From Zhongshania aquimaris (lineage in GTDB: Bacteria > Pseudomonadota > Gammaproteobacteria > Pseudomonadales > Spongiibacteraceae), in NCBI RefSeq assembly GCF_019312595.1, contig NZ_JAHWDQ010000001.1, forward strand, positions 310,001 to 374,000: a stretch of DNA of 64,000 bases, read 5' to 3'. A program made the translations under genes and the position numbers. This document shows positions 1-9,222 of this stretch, piece by piece. The notes under the pieces are model-generated. The model was not told the origin of the DNA. It made no database searches and saw only the letters and a program-made list of their open reading frames with translations. Numbering within the stretch: position 1 is the first letter of the stretch; every line of letters begins with the position of its first letter.

Positions 1-255
1 CTAAAGATTCGCAAAATAACGAGGTGCGATGTCTTTTTATGGATGTAATAACGTATTCACGCCATTCGAACTGCATCAGTTTTGTGCGTTAACGGCGTTA
101 CCTCTGGGTGCAATAAAAAAACGCACAAACACAAAGCAATTATCATGCCCACATGGGGTGCATTCGCACCAAATTGCAGCGCTAAAAGCAAATAAGGTAC
201 GGCAGGGTAAATAATCTTGCCCAAATAAAAGAATAGCGGCTCGTTTTCGATTACT

Positions 256-1224
256 ATGCTTTGGCCTGAAATGGCGACTCTTTTTCATGCGTATACGCTG
301 GAGCGGCAATTGTTTTCCAAACCCACTGCGCGGGCACTCGCAATTCTTGACCTCTTAATGGCTCATCCGCACAAGGCCTTTGGTCTTACTGAGTTGACTA
401 GAACCCTCAATCTCAATAAAGCGACGTGTCATGCGATTTTAAGCACCATGACAACGTACGGGTTTCTGATCCAAGACGAGCGGCATAAGCAGTATCGATT
501 AGGTCCATCCATTGTCGCGGCCGGCAATGCCGCGTTTGCGCAATTTCCCGCTCTTGAATACGCCCGCCCCGAGCTAGAGAAACTAACCAGCGAGCTTGGC
601 ATAGGTTGCGGCGTAATTGGCCGTAGCGCGAAACACCTGGTGCTATTGGCAAACTACGGCATTCCAAAGCCCCTGGACTTCCCTTTTCAGCTGGGGCTTC
701 GCTTACCAAATACTGGGCCGCTCGGTGCGACGTTTATTGCTTGGTCACCGGCAAAAGCACTCGAAGCATGGCTACAAAAGGCGCAGCCAAGCGAATTTGA
801 CGACAAGCTCGATCAGCGTCTGAGAATTGCGGTTATTGGAATACGCGCCCGCGGCTACGAAGTCACCTTGAAAACCCAAGCCGAGCAAGATCTCGAGGTT
901 GCCCTAAGCAACGGTCGCTTAAATTGGAGCTTGGAACAACAAGCGCAGTCGACCGAGCTTTACCGCGAAGCGCTGTGTAGTGAGGAGTATCACTTAAACC
1001 GCATTGAGCCCGATCGGATGTATCCGGTGTGCAATATCGCCGTGCCTGTATTTGGCCGAGGCAGCGAGCCCGAACTAGTTTTCTCTACCGGTAGCATTGA
1101 CGGCTCACTGAGTGGCAAGCAAATCGCTGAGATTGCCACCCAACTGCAACGTGCCGCAAAGAATGTCACGCTCGCGGCCCACTCAGCATCGGGTCTCGAT
1201 ACCCAGCCGCCCTCTTCTTTTTAG
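256..1224 (+). CDS. IclR-family transcriptional regulator
   Basis: The 322-residue protein has the two-domain layout of IclR regulators. Residues ~20-84 form a winged helix-turn-helix (SKPTARALAILDLL, then LTELTRTLNLNKATCHAIL and the wing YGFLIQDERHKQYRLG). Residues ~95-300 form the effector-binding domain. Length is slightly above the usual 250-280 because of ~20 extra N-terminal residues. Two ATG starts are possible (256 and 271) and neither has a strong ribosome site, so the start is uncertain. IclR proteins bind small aromatic or carboxylic acids and act as repressors or activators, often of a neighbouring operon. Here the only close neighbour is an RNA methyltransferase 12 bases downstream, so the target is not evident. 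Family assignment is firm; the ligand is unknown. Confidence 0.88.
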   Translation: MLWPEMATLFHAYTLERQLFSKPTARALAILDLLMAHPHKAFGLTELTRTLNLNKATCHAILSTMTTYGFLIQDERHKQYRLGPSIVAAGNAAFAQFPALEYARPELEKLTSELGIGCGVIGRSAKHLVLLANYGIPKPLDFPFQLGLRLPNTGPLGATFIAWSPAKALEAWLQKAQPSEFDDKLDQRLRIAVIGIRARGYEVTLKTQAEQDLEVALSNGRLNWSLEQQAQSTELYREALCSEEYHLNRIEPDRMYPVCNIAVPVFGRGSEPELVFSTGSIDGSLSGKQIAEIATQLQRAAKNVTLAAHSASGLDTQPPSSF

Positions 1225-1236
1225 GTTCGCTATATC

Positions 1237-2004
1237 ATGAGCAATCCCGAGTACCAACAGCGCAAAGCTTTTTTTGACCAGCTTCTCACCATTTACGGCC
1301 GCAAACCTGTTTTAGAAGCGCTACAAGACTCGGCGATGCAAATTTATAAATTACACCTTGCCGACAGCAATAAAGACGACGGGATTATTCGCGATATCAA
1401 AAAAATCGCGCAGCAACGCAATATTAATATTGAATTTCATGATCGAAAAGCGCTATCCAGAATTTCTAAAAACGGCAAACAGGATCAAGGCGTCGCCGCA
1501 GATTTGCAACTCAGCGGCTACCAGCCGAGCACCGTTATTAGCAAAGACATGCTGAGTAGCGGCAAGCAACGCTACATTGCCTTAGATCGCATTACCAACC
1601 CGCAAAACATGGGCATGATCATTCGCTCGGTGGCGGCAAGTGGCATTGACGGTATCATTCTACCGAGGCGCGGTGGCGCACCATTGACCGCCTTGGTGAT
1701 CAAAGCCAGCGCCGGCACGCTGTTTAGGGCGCCTTTGTTTTACTGTGAGAATCTAGCGAAAGAGTTAGCACGCATGCAAGCTGATGGCGCGCAGATTTGC
1801 GGTCTGTCATCCCACGCAAAACATTCGGTTTTTGAAAACCCTGTAAGCACTAGCCAGATTTATATTTTAGGCAATGAAACGGACGGTGTGAGCAACGACA
1901 TTGAAAGGTTGTGCGACACCATGCTCAAAATACCAATGCACAACGGTGTCGAATCACTGAATGTGGCAGTAACCGCCGCATTAATCGCCTTTTTAGGGCG
2001 TTAA
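1237..2004 (+). CDS. TrmH/SpoU-family RNA 2'-O-methyltransferase (RlmB-like)
   Basis: The 255-residue protein is an AdoMet-dependent RNA ribose 2'-O-methyltransferase of the knotted SPOUT class. The N-terminal ~100 residues (YGRKPVLEAL near residue 20) match the RNA-binding domain of RlmB-like enzymes. Motif 1 is at 117-140 (DRITNPQNMGMIIRSV, with Asn121, Asn124 and Arg130). Motif 2 is ILGNETDGVS and motif 3 is IPMHNGVESLNVAVTAAL near the C terminus, so the three motifs forming the trefoil-knot AdoMet site are all present. The gene follows the IclR gene closely and may share its transcript. It converges with the VWA gene over a 22-base gap. The exact target (23S rRNA G2251 as for RlmB, or another site) cannot be decided; it may be a paralogue rather than the housekeeping RlmB. 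Confidence 0.87.
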   Translation: MSNPEYQQRKAFFDQLLTIYGRKPVLEALQDSAMQIYKLHLADSNKDDGIIRDIKKIAQQRNINIEFHDRKALSRISKNGKQDQGVAADLQLSGYQPSTVISKDMLSSGKQRYIALDRITNPQNMGMIIRSVAASGIDGIILPRRGGAPLTALVIKASAGTLFRAPLFYCENLAKELARMQADGAQICGLSSHAKHSVFENPVSTSQIYILGNETDGVSNDIERLCDTMLKIPMHNGVESLNVAVTAALIAFLGR

Positions 2005-2026
2005 TGCACTGCGGTGAAGAACGCTG

Positions 2027-3202
2027 CTATTTGGCCAGGTAGGCCATGGCCTTTTCAAGACCACCCAAGGTCATGGGGAACATATTCCCCTCCATCTGCT
2101 GTTCAACCAATTTAATAGACTGCGTCCAGTTCCAGTCCTGTGGGGGGACGGGATTTAACCAAGCAACCTTTTCATAGGTTTCACGTAAACGTTGCATCCA
2201 CACTTCGCCAGACTCTTCATTCCAGTGCTCAACACTGCCACCGGGCTGAACAATTTCGTAGGGCGACATAGACGCGTCGCCAACAAAAATGACTTTATAG
2301 TCAGAGCTGTATTTGTGCAGAATATCGAGCAGTTGGATACGCTCTGAATGCCGGCGAATATTATTGTCCCACACGGACTCATAGATATAGTTGTGGAAGT
2401 AATAATATTGCATATGCTTGAATTCAGTCCGCGCAGCAGAGAATAATTCTTCGCATACTTTGATATGAGGATCCATTGATCCGCCGATATCAAAAAACAG
2501 CAGCACTTTTACGGCATTGTGACGCTCGGGCACCATTTTTAAATCTAGCATGCCGCCATTTTTTGCCGTTGAAGAAATGGTGTCGTTAATATCTAGCTCG
2601 TCTGCCGCGCCGGTACGGGCAAACTTTCGCAAACGGCGCAGCGCAACTTTAATATTTCTGGTGCCCAGCTCGACGTTGTCGTCCAGGTTTTTAAAGTCTC
2701 GGCGCTCCCATACCTTCACCGCTTTCTTATTGGTACTTTCGCCACCGATTCGAATGCCTTCAGGGTTATATCCACTGTGACCGTAGGGCGAGGTACCACC
2801 GGTGCCAATCCATTTATTACCACCCGCGTGGCGGCCCTTCTGTTCGTCAAGACGCTTCTTAAATTCTTCAATGAGCTTGTCTAAGCCACCCAAGGACTCA
2901 ATCTTCGCTTTCTCTTCTTCGCTGAGCTGCATGAGAAACTCTTTACGAAGCCAGTCATCTGGAATCATCGCCTCGATAATGTCATCAAGCGTACTCAGCT
3001 CCGAGAAGTAACTGGCAAAGGCCTTGTCAAAGCGATCGTAGTATTTTTCATCCTTGACCATACAAATACGCGCAAGCTGATAAAACTCGTCGACGTCAAC
3101 AAAAGCCAAACGCGCCTCAAGCCCTGAAATCAAATCTAGCAGCTCACGGATAGTGACCGGAATGCCGGCGTTTCTGAGTCCGAGGAAAAATTGAACTAAC
3201 AT
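2027..3202 (-). CDS. VWA-domain protein of the CoxE/MoxR-partner type
   Basis: The 391-residue cytoplasmic protein has no signal peptide. Its N-terminal half (1-225) is helical and charged, with a glycine-rich stretch at ~127-155. From ~230 it carries a von Willebrand factor A fold with a MIDAS motif of the form DxGxS (DIGGS, 238-242), where DxSxS is more common. Proteins of this type work with a MoxR AAA+ ATPase as metal-dependent adaptors that recognise a client for remodelling or metal loading. The ATG lies 1 base after the moxR stop codon, so the two genes are almost certainly co-transcribed and translationally coupled. No obvious client (such as a dehydrogenase or other metalloenzyme) is encoded next to the pair. 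Confidence 0.85.
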   Translation of the reverse strand: MLVQFFLGLRNAGIPVTIRELLDLISGLEARLAFVDVDEFYQLARICMVKDEKYYDRFDKAFASYFSELSTLDDIIEAMIPDDWLRKEFLMQLSEEEKAKIESLGGLDKLIEEFKKRLDEQKGRHAGGNKWIGTGGTSPYGHSGYNPEGIRIGGESTNKKAVKVWERRDFKNLDDNVELGTRNIKVALRRLRKFARTGAADELDINDTISSTAKNGGMLDLKMVPERHNAVKVLLFFDIGGSMDPHIKVCEELFSAARTEFKHMQYYYFHNYIYESVWDNNIRRHSERIQLLDILHKYSSDYKVIFVGDASMSPYEIVQPGGSVEHWNEESGEVWMQRLRETYEKVAWLNPVPPQDWNWTQSIKLVEQQMEGNMFPMTLGGLEKAMAYLAK

Positions 3203-3203
3203 A

Positions 3204-4052
3204 TTAGCCGCGACTCTCGCGACGGTGCATAAAGGCCAATCGCTCTAGTAAGTGCACATCTTGTTCGTTCTTCAACAAGGCGCCATATAAAGGTGGAATC
3301 GCTTTACTGGTATCACGATTCTTTAATATTTCATCGGGAATCTCATCGGCCATCAACAACTTCAGCCAATCTATTAATTCAGAGGTAGAGGGCTTTTTCT
3401 TCAAGCCCGGAATTTGACGAATTTCAAAGAACATCTCCATGGCCTCTGCAACCAGCTGCTTGGAAATATCAGGATAGTGAACCGCGATGATTTTCTGCAT
3501 GGTATCGCGATCAGGGAAGGTGATGAAATGGAAGAAGCAGCGGCGCAGGAACGCGTCCGGAAGCTCTTTTTCATTGTTACTGGTAATGATGATAATCGGA
3601 CGCTTTTTCGCTTTAACGGTTTCGCCCGTTTCGTAGACAAAGAATTCCATACGATCCAATTCAACGAGTAAATCGTTGGGAAATTCGATGTCAGCCTTAT
3701 CAATTTCATCAATCAGCAAAACCACCTGCTCATCCGCTGCAAAGGCTTCCCATAACTTGCCGCGTTTAATGTAGTTGGCAATATCGTTAACCTTTTCATT
3801 GCCGAGCTGCGAGTCGCGCAAACGCGATACCGCATCGTACTCATACAGACCTTGTTGCGCCTTTGTGGTTGACTTGATATGCCACTGAATTAAGGGCTTA
3901 CCCAGCGAGGCTGCGACCTGCTCAGCAAGCAACGTTTTACCCGTGCCCGGCTCGCCTTTAATCAGTAATGGACGCTGTAATGTCACGGCAGCGTTCACAG
4001 CCATACTCAGGTCATCGGTTGAAACATAAGAATCGGTACCGGTAAATTTCAT
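3204..4052 (-). CDS. MoxR-family AAA+ ATPase
   Basis: The 282-residue AAA+ ATPase has Walker A GEPGTGKT at residues 33-40, Walker B LLIDEID at 112-118, a sensor-1-like IITSNNEKELP and the arginine-rich DAFLRRCFFHF segment. MoxR ATPases form hexamers and act as chaperones with VWA proteins; the VWA partner follows immediately. The start at 4052 is chosen because AGGAAAAAGC stands just upstream of this ATG; an in-frame start 27 bases earlier would add nine residues without homology. The gene is divergent from cysK across a ~210-base region. Family assignment is clear, and the client process is unknown. Confidence 0.9.
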   Translation of the reverse strand: MKFTGTDSYVSTDDLSMAVNAAVTLQRPLLIKGEPGTGKTLLAEQVAASLGKPLIQWHIKSTTKAQQGLYEYDAVSRLRDSQLGNEKVNDIANYIKRGKLWEAFAADEQVVLLIDEIDKADIEFPNDLLVELDRMEFFVYETGETVKAKKRPIIIITSNNEKELPDAFLRRCFFHFITFPDRDTMQKIIAVHYPDISKQLVAEAMEMFFEIRQIPGLKKKPSTSELIDWLKLLMADEIPDEILKNRDTSKAIPPLYGALLKNEQDVHLLERLAFMHRRESRG

Positions 4053-4262
4053 TGCTTTTTCCTGGTGAAAATATCGCACTGTTTGCTTATAACGAGGCGA
4101 AGTTTAAAATGATTGCGCAGCAGACTACCCAAGCTGGCTTTATAAGGCAATTACAAATCAGGCCAGCTATAGTAAGTGCTTTATACATAAATTCGATAAA
4201 TATCGCCCTATTCACCCTTTATTGGGCTTATTTTCTAGAAATCAACAGCAATGGAGATCGAT

Positions 4263-5225
4263 ATGTCCGCCCCATTCAATGATCTAAGCCTCAGTATTGG
4301 CAACACCCCACTGATCAAAATAAACAGAATCAGCCAGCACACTATTTTTGTGAAAATGGAGAGTCGCAACCCAGCCAACAGCGTCAAGTGCAGAATCGGT
4401 GCCAATATGATTTGGCAGGCTGAAAAGGACGGGCTACTTAAGGCGGGAATGGAAATCGTCGAACCTACCAGCGGTAATACGGGTATTGCCCTCGCGTTTG
4501 TAGCGGCTGCACGGGGTTATCCGATTACACTAACTATGCCAAACAGCATGAGTATGGAGCGCCGAAAAGTACTACTCGCACTGGGTGCCAAGCTTATTCT
4601 GAGTGAAGGTAGTAAAGGTATGAAAGGCGCTATTGCCGCTGCCGAGGAGGTGGTTGCCAGCGATCCCGCGAAGTATTTCATGCCACAGCAGTTTAGCAAC
4701 CCCGCGAACCCCGCGATTCACGAACGCACTACCGGCCCAGAAATTTGGCAGGACACCAATGGTAGCATCGATATTCTGGTGAGCGGTGTTGGCACCGGCG
4801 GCACCCTATCCGGTATATCACGATACATCAAAAATACCTGCGGCAAGGCAATCACCACCGTCGCTGTTGAGCCGGCGTCATCGACTCTCATACGCAGCGC
4901 GCTCAATGGCAGCGAGCCCAGCCATGCACCTCACAAAATTCAAGGTATTGGCGCTGGGTTTATCCCGGACAATCTTGATTTAAGTATGGTCGATATAGTC
5001 GAGGCGGTGACTGATGAGGAAGCCATGCAGTGGGCGCACCGCTTGATGAAAGAAGAAGGTATTCTGGCCGGAATTTCCAGCGGGGCGGCCATGGCGGTAG
5101 CGCAGCGCCTAGCATCACAAGCAGAAAATGCCGGCAAAACAATCGTCGCGATTTTGCCAGACTCAGCTGAACGGTATTTAAGCTCTGCCCTGTTTGACGG
5201 AGCCTTCACCGAAATCGAAGGCTAG
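4263..5225 (+). CDS. cysK: Cysteine synthase A (O-acetylserine sulfhydrylase)
   Basis: The 320-residue pyridoxal-phosphate enzyme makes L-cysteine from O-acetylserine and sulfide, the last step of assimilatory cysteine synthesis, in the cytoplasm. The PLP lysine is Lys42 in [12 protein letters not shown]. The substrate-binding Asn loop PTSGNTG follows near residue 70, the phosphate-cup GTGGT near 178, and the conserved [11 protein letters not shown] and [11 protein letters not shown] segments later. The sequence is closer to E. coli CysK than CysM ([16 protein letters not shown] and [13 protein letters not shown] match CysK nearly word for word). The ATG at 4263 is preferred over one at 4251 because a GGAG ribosome site lies just upstream. 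The gene stands alone, divergent from moxR and convergent with the kinase gene. Confidence 0.95.
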   Translation: MSAPFNDLSLSIGNTPLIKINRISQHTIFVKMESRNPANSVKCRIGANMIWQAEKDGLLKAGMEIVEPTSGNTGIALAFVAAARGYPITLTMPNSMSMERRKVLLALGAKLILSEGSKGMKGAIAAAEEVVASDPAKYFMPQQFSNPANPAIHERTTGPEIWQDTNGSIDILVSGVGTGGTLSGISRYIKNTCGKAITTVAVEPASSTLIRSALNGSEPSHAPHKIQGIGAGFIPDNLDLSMVDIVEAVTDEEAMQWAHRLMKEEGILAGISSGAAMAVAQRLASQAENAGKTIVAILPDSAERYLSSALFDGAFTEIEG

Positions 5226-5232
5226 TCAGCGC

Positions 5233-5262
5233 CGAGTGATGGGTAAAAAAACCTATCACTCG
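5233..5262. terminator. Hairpin between convergent cysK and kinase genes
   Basis: Arms CGAGTGATGGGT (5233-5244) and ACCTATCACTCG (5251-5262) pair over 12 positions, including one G-T wobble, around a six-A loop. It lies eight bases after the cysK stop and before the end of the convergent kinase gene, so it probably ends transcription from one or both sides. There is no long T run, which makes intrinsic termination less certain. Confidence 0.5.
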
Positions 5263-5289
5263 ACACCTTTACCCTACTATGTTTTCACC

Positions 5290-6897
5290 CTATTTCAGTG
5301 GCTCTGCTAGCGATTTTTTAAGATCAAGTAACTCGGAATTTTGTGCAAGAGAATCGTACTTCATAAGCTCTTCTAGCTGCTGCAGTCGAAGTGTACGGCC
5401 GCTTTCGGTATCACCGACCGCCAAAGCGGCAACGACCTTTTCAACCAAGGCATCGATTTTGGCCATGACCTCTTTGTTCCTTGGGTGCAATGAATACGCT
5501 CGATCTAAATAGAATAATGCACCGTTTATGTCGGCGAACTTTAAGGCCTGATCCGCTTCACTTAAATTATCCAACACCTTCTTTTGAATATCTGGAGCGA
5601 GCTCTTCAAAGGGAATATCAGGGCCAGCTTCTGGCGTATAAAAGCTGAGATAGCCTGCAAAGGCCAAAACCACCGCTAACAAAGCCAAGCTTAGATGCTT
5701 AGCCATACGACCAGCGCCGCTAAATTGGCGATAGAACTGATCTGCATTTTGCCAGCGCATGGTGCGCTCAAAATTTAACGCCTTTGCGATAGCTTTCCAC
5801 TGATAGTGTGGAATACCTTTGATACGCTTTGGCTGCATACCTGCGTCGCGCGCTACTGTCGCCTTTTTGCGGTCAAAGGGATGTTTTCCGGTAAACAATT
5901 GATAAGCAATAACGCCGATCGCATACACGTCGTCGGCTGGATCGGGGTCAGCCCCCTCAAACATATCACAACTCGCATAAGCAGGAGTTAAACCAACCAC
6001 CTCATCAATTTCATCTTGCACCGCGCCTTCGACAGAAGACAATGCGCGGGCGATACCGAAATCGAGCACTTTTAAAACACCGGCCTCGGTCACAAAAATA
6101 TTTTGCGGCTTAACATCGGAATGCACGATATTGCGCTGATGCGCGTATGCGAGACCTTGGCTCATTGCATTTATATAAGCAACCGACTGAGCGTGGCTAC
6201 GAGTCTCATCTTTAATAATTTCGTCTAATGTTTGACCTTTTAATGCCTCCATCGTCATGAAGAAGACATCACCATCTCGGTCAAAATCGTAAACGGTGAT
6301 TACGTTCGGGTGGGCAAGTTTTTGCGATTTATCGGTTTCTCTTTGCAGTGAAATATACGCGAGAGGATCTTGCGAAAAGTCACCGCTAATGAGTTTAATT
6401 GCGACGTAGGGATCGTGATGACGGGCTTCGATTTTACGCTGATCGACGGCTAGAAATACCGCGCCCATGCCCCCCTCGCCCAACATTTTTTCCAGACGAA
6501 AACGATCTTTTAACAAATCACCTACTTGAAAGCTCGCTAGTCTATTTGTAGCGGAGTTCGCCACGGTCTTAGCAGAGTCAAAAACGGCTGTTGCATCATC
6601 TTGTTGCCTTGCAGTGACGACTGTGGCGTCGTCGAAGCCCACTATTGTGTCGTCGTTTTGGTCAGGGGCAATAGCAACCGTAGCATCGTCATCAAGCGAA
6701 TGGACCTCAGATATATCATCTATTTCAATGTCGTCGCTTCGGGCAGACTGTAACTCGGTAATTTCATCAATGATTATCGAGCTATCGCCGCAGGCCGCGC
6801 TATCATCTAGATCAAACAAAGACTCGTCTAGCTCGGTGTCTTCTTCATGTTCAGCACGCTCCACACCCGCGATCTTTGTTTTATCTTCATCGGTCAT
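5290..6897 (-). CDS. Membrane Ser/Thr protein kinase (Hanks type) with N-terminal DDxT repeats
   Basis: The 535-residue protein has three parts. Residues 1-120 are acidic and unstructured, with four related motifs: DDATV (70-74), DDTIV (82-86), DDATV (89-93) and DDATA (100-104). Residues ~131-390 are the kinase domain: P-loop GEGGMGAVFLA (140-150), Lys168 in VAIK, catalytic loop HSDVKPQN (259-266, with Ser in place of the Arg of HRD) and DFG at 279-281. A single membrane segment lies at ~400-420, followed by a ~115-residue presumed periplasmic helical tail. The start at 6897 is chosen because it forms an ATGA overlap with the hydrolase stop and has GGGGGAG upstream; a longer frame adds 23 unsupported residues. 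It is the last gene of the FHA/caspase/barrel cluster. The repeats look like FHA-docking phosphothreonine sites, which is inference. Confidence 0.92.
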   Translation of the reverse strand: MTDEDKTKIAGVERAEHEEDTELDESLFDLDDSAACGDSSIIIDEITELQSARSDDIEIDDISEVHSLDDDATVAIAPDQNDDTIVGFDDATVVTARQQDDATAVFDSAKTVANSATNRLASFQVGDLLKDRFRLEKMLGEGGMGAVFLAVDQRKIEARHHDPYVAIKLISGDFSQDPLAYISLQRETDKSQKLAHPNVITVYDFDRDGDVFFMTMEALKGQTLDEIIKDETRSHAQSVAYINAMSQGLAYAHQRNIVHSDVKPQNIFVTEAGVLKVLDFGIARALSSVEGAVQDEIDEVVGLTPAYASCDMFEGADPDPADDVYAIGVIAYQLFTGKHPFDRKKATVARDAGMQPKRIKGIPHYQWKAIAKALNFERTMRWQNADQFYRQFSGAGRMAKHLSLALLAVVLAFAGYLSFYTPEAGPDIPFEELAPDIQKKVLDNLSEADQALKFADINGALFYLDRAYSLHPRNKEVMAKIDALVEKVVAALAVGDTESGRTLRLQQLEELMKYDSLAQNSELLDLKKSLAEPLK

Positions 6898-7766
6898 TCC
6901 GCTACTCCCCCTATAGGGTTTACATCCTTTCGCAACAACTCTGGCCAATACTGCAGCCAGCAACAACTATGATCTACATCTGCAAATATTTTAATCTGCC
7001 CGCCATGCAAGGAGACAAAATGAAGCAAGTGAGAAGACGATACATTTTTGTCTTCAGCACCGCCAAAGTGTAAAAAATTTAGTGTACCTGGGTAATTAAG
7101 CTTCGCGGGATCTAGCGAATCCGACAGCGGCAAATAGCCATGATGAGCCGTCCACGACGCCACATCAAGATTACCCGCAATGGTGACAACGCTGACTAAG
7201 GATGGTATTTGCTGGAAAAACAGATCCGAGGCCATCAACATCGCTAAACTGCCACCACCGCTATAACCGATCAATGTAGATTGATCGATATCGAACTCTG
7301 CAGCAATGTCATTTACTGCCGCCACCATACTCTGTACCACAACAGGGGAATATCGCGCTGATGTCCAATAAATATCCTTACAATCGCCATCTTGAAATAA
7401 GCCCATATAACAGGGCCTCCCAAGGTAGAGAATATTTTCAGAATCTAGACTCGCCAAGCTCAATGCCAATGGCTGATTGGTCGTCGGGTCTGCGGACACC
7501 TCTCTACCACCAAGCCAAGGCCGACCATCTCCTTCTATATAGACATGTATGCGCCGGCTGTGTGGTTGCTTAATTCTCAAGTACGCTACGTGATTAAAGC
7601 CGTCACCCTTTATTACGCGGTGCTGCATGCCGTATTCAATTGCGCTTGCGTCTATCTTCTGTGTCGGGCTGCTGCATGCCGAAAGACACAATACGGAAAT
7701 AAAAAGGCCCAAATGACAGAAAAACAAAATCCTGCATTTGAGCCATTTATAAATGCGTCGTGACAT
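6894..7766 (-). CDS. Alpha/beta-hydrolase-fold lipoprotein
   Basis: From the ATG at 7766 the 290-residue product has an unusually long hydrophobic signal and a lipobox LSAC with Cys31, so it should be a lipid-anchored envelope protein. The nucleophile elbow is GYSGGG (Ser169). A C-terminal Asp in FGGAEDKN and a His in DVDHSCC complete a plausible Ser-Asp-His triad of the alpha/beta-hydrolase superfamily. The substrate is unknown. Its stop overlaps the kinase start as ATGA, which implies translational coupling, and it follows the beta-barrel gene by ~70 bases. An in-frame start at 7802 is possible but would place extra charged residues before the signal. The hydrolase fold is well supported; whether it acts as an esterase, peptidase or lipase is not known. 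Confidence 0.78.
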   Translation of the reverse strand: MSRRIYKWLKCRILFFCHLGLFISVLCLSACSSPTQKIDASAIEYGMQHRVIKGDGFNHVAYLRIKQPHSRRIHVYIEGDGRPWLGGREVSADPTTNQPLALSLASLDSENILYLGRPCYMGLFQDGDCKDIYWTSARYSPVVVQSMVAAVNDIAAEFDIDQSTLIGYSGGGSLAMLMASDLFFQQIPSLVSVVTIAGNLDVASWTAHHGYLPLSDSLDPAKLNYPGTLNFLHFGGAEDKNVSSSHLLHFVSLHGGQIKIFADVDHSCCWLQYWPELLRKDVNPIGGVAE

Positions 7767-7836
7767 TAACTCTACGCTTGCTAAGTTGCCACGATATCTC
7801 ATTACTTCCTTCTATAATATCCGCCCAAAGTCATTC

Positions 7837-9159
7837 CTATGGAAGCTCATATCTCAGGCCAACCGTTGCCGTATATTTGTTTAAGTAATCGTGATAGAAC
7901 AAACGCTCATATACTGCGTAAGCAGCAAAACCACCGCTAAACTGCGCAGAAGCACCCCACGAAACCAAAACGGTGCTCGAGTCTGGATCGTCGGCTTCAT
8001 TAGCGAAACTACTGATAGCGCTTTTATCCGAATCATTTAAATTTTGGCCATTTGCAGTATAAGCGTCGCCATCAGTTGCGATTAACTCCACCCTTAAGGA
8101 AGGCAACAGCACCCCCCATTCTTGTAAAATGGGGTAGTCGCCTTGAACTGACAAAGTCAGCGTCGTTGAGTCAATATCTTGACTATCTATACTCCGAATT
8201 ACGCCAAAACCGGAGGCTGACGTTTCGCGATACGCATCGAGCTCCCCAGACAAAAGCAACAGACGAGCCTGAGGCGTAACGCGAAGACCACCGTAATTTT
8301 TTTCCATACCCAGTGAGAAGTCACCATACCAATAGCTGCCATCGGTCGACGCAGTAAAGCTATCTCCAACCGTGGTTCTTGCCACATCCACATCTAAAGC
8401 GCCGTAGGCAATTAGACCAGCAACAAAATTATCACCCCAGTATTTGGCACCGTGAACCCCAAAGGTGGTAGACGACACTTCGCTGCCTCCGTTTTGGGTG
8501 TCCAGGTCACTATCACCGTCAGAGCCACTAAGCGACAGACCTAAAAACGTCGCGTCATCTAATCGGTAATCAAAACCCAAGGTAATGGAATTTATTTCTT
8601 GCTCATAACCGCCACTTTTCGATGTGGCGTGCCTATCGCGGTTAGAGTAATCAGCAAAGCTAAACAGGGAAAATCGACTGCCATTTAGCATGGCATTATC
8701 TGCGTCGTCGGCTCCTGCCGCACCACCAAGTGCCCGATAATCAAATGCGGTTTTATTAGATTTTTTGCCACTCATATTACGCTGGCTAATTATCTTGGAA
8801 CCGATCGTCATTGCCACCTCTTGGGCTTGCGTACCTGCCGATTCGCTTACCGTAGCACCACAGGGATCAAACTCATCGTAATATTCCGGATAGCCCGTTT
8901 CTGGATAGTAAGGGGTTTCAACAGACGTATTTTCGGCAACGCGCGGCGTACTGGAAGACGCCGCGGCGGCGCTGAATTCTCCGTTCCCCACCCCGCCGGT
9001 GGGTGGGGTGTATTCTCCAGGATTATCGTCCCGAGATACGACTTTACTATTACACTCAACATCACTTGCTTCCGCCAAAACAGCGCTGGGAAGTAACAAT
9101 AGACCACAGCTAATAGCTAAGGCGCTAGAAACTGCTTTGTTAATAGAATAAGTTTTCAC
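7837..9159 (-). CDS. Autotransporter-type outer-membrane beta-barrel protein
   Basis: The 440-residue protein begins at a GTG preceded by GAGAGAG. It has a signal peptide (cleavage likely after AVLA, residue 29) and a low-complexity region of ~130 residues rich in Pro, Gly, Ser and Glu with two Cys (36 and 100). From ~162 to the end it has alternating strands typical of an autotransporter barrel (SLFSFADYSNRDR, ITLGFDYRLDDATFLGLSLS, VTPQARLLLLSGELDAYRETSASGFGV, TATVGLRYELP). The short pre-barrel region is too small for a classical beta-helix passenger, so it may be a surface stalk or periplasmic anchor. It lies in the middle of the kinase/FHA/caspase cluster and may be the outer-membrane part of that system. 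Its last residue is Pro rather than the usual aromatic. Confidence 0.82.
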   Translation of the reverse strand: MKTYSINKAVSSALAISCGLLLLPSAVLAEASDVECNSKVVSRDDNPGEYTPPTGGVGNGEFSAAAASSSTPRVAENTSVETPYYPETGYPEYYDEFDPCGATVSESAGTQAQEVAMTIGSKIISQRNMSGKKSNKTAFDYRALGGAAGADDADNAMLNGSRFSLFSFADYSNRDRHATSKSGGYEQEINSITLGFDYRLDDATFLGLSLSGSDGDSDLDTQNGGSEVSSTTFGVHGAKYWGDNFVAGLIAYGALDVDVARTTVGDSFTASTDGSYWYGDFSLGMEKNYGGLRVTPQARLLLLSGELDAYRETSASGFGVIRSIDSQDIDSTTLTLSVQGDYPILQEWGVLLPSLRVELIATDGDAYTANGQNLNDSDKSAISSFANEADDPDSSTVLVSWGASAQFSGGFAAYAVYERLFYHDYLNKYTATVGLRYELP

Positions 9160-9222
9160 GTTGTTATCTCTCTCTAAATTTTGGTATAAAAACTCGGAAA
9201 AATTAAACCTATCAGTGAGTAA

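Noticed and set aside
29-214. Small plus-strand frame (61 residues) near the window start, with GAGG before its ATG
   Set aside because: No recognisable domain or signal peptide and odd composition; it lies in the upstream region of the IclR gene. It cannot be supported from the sequence alone.
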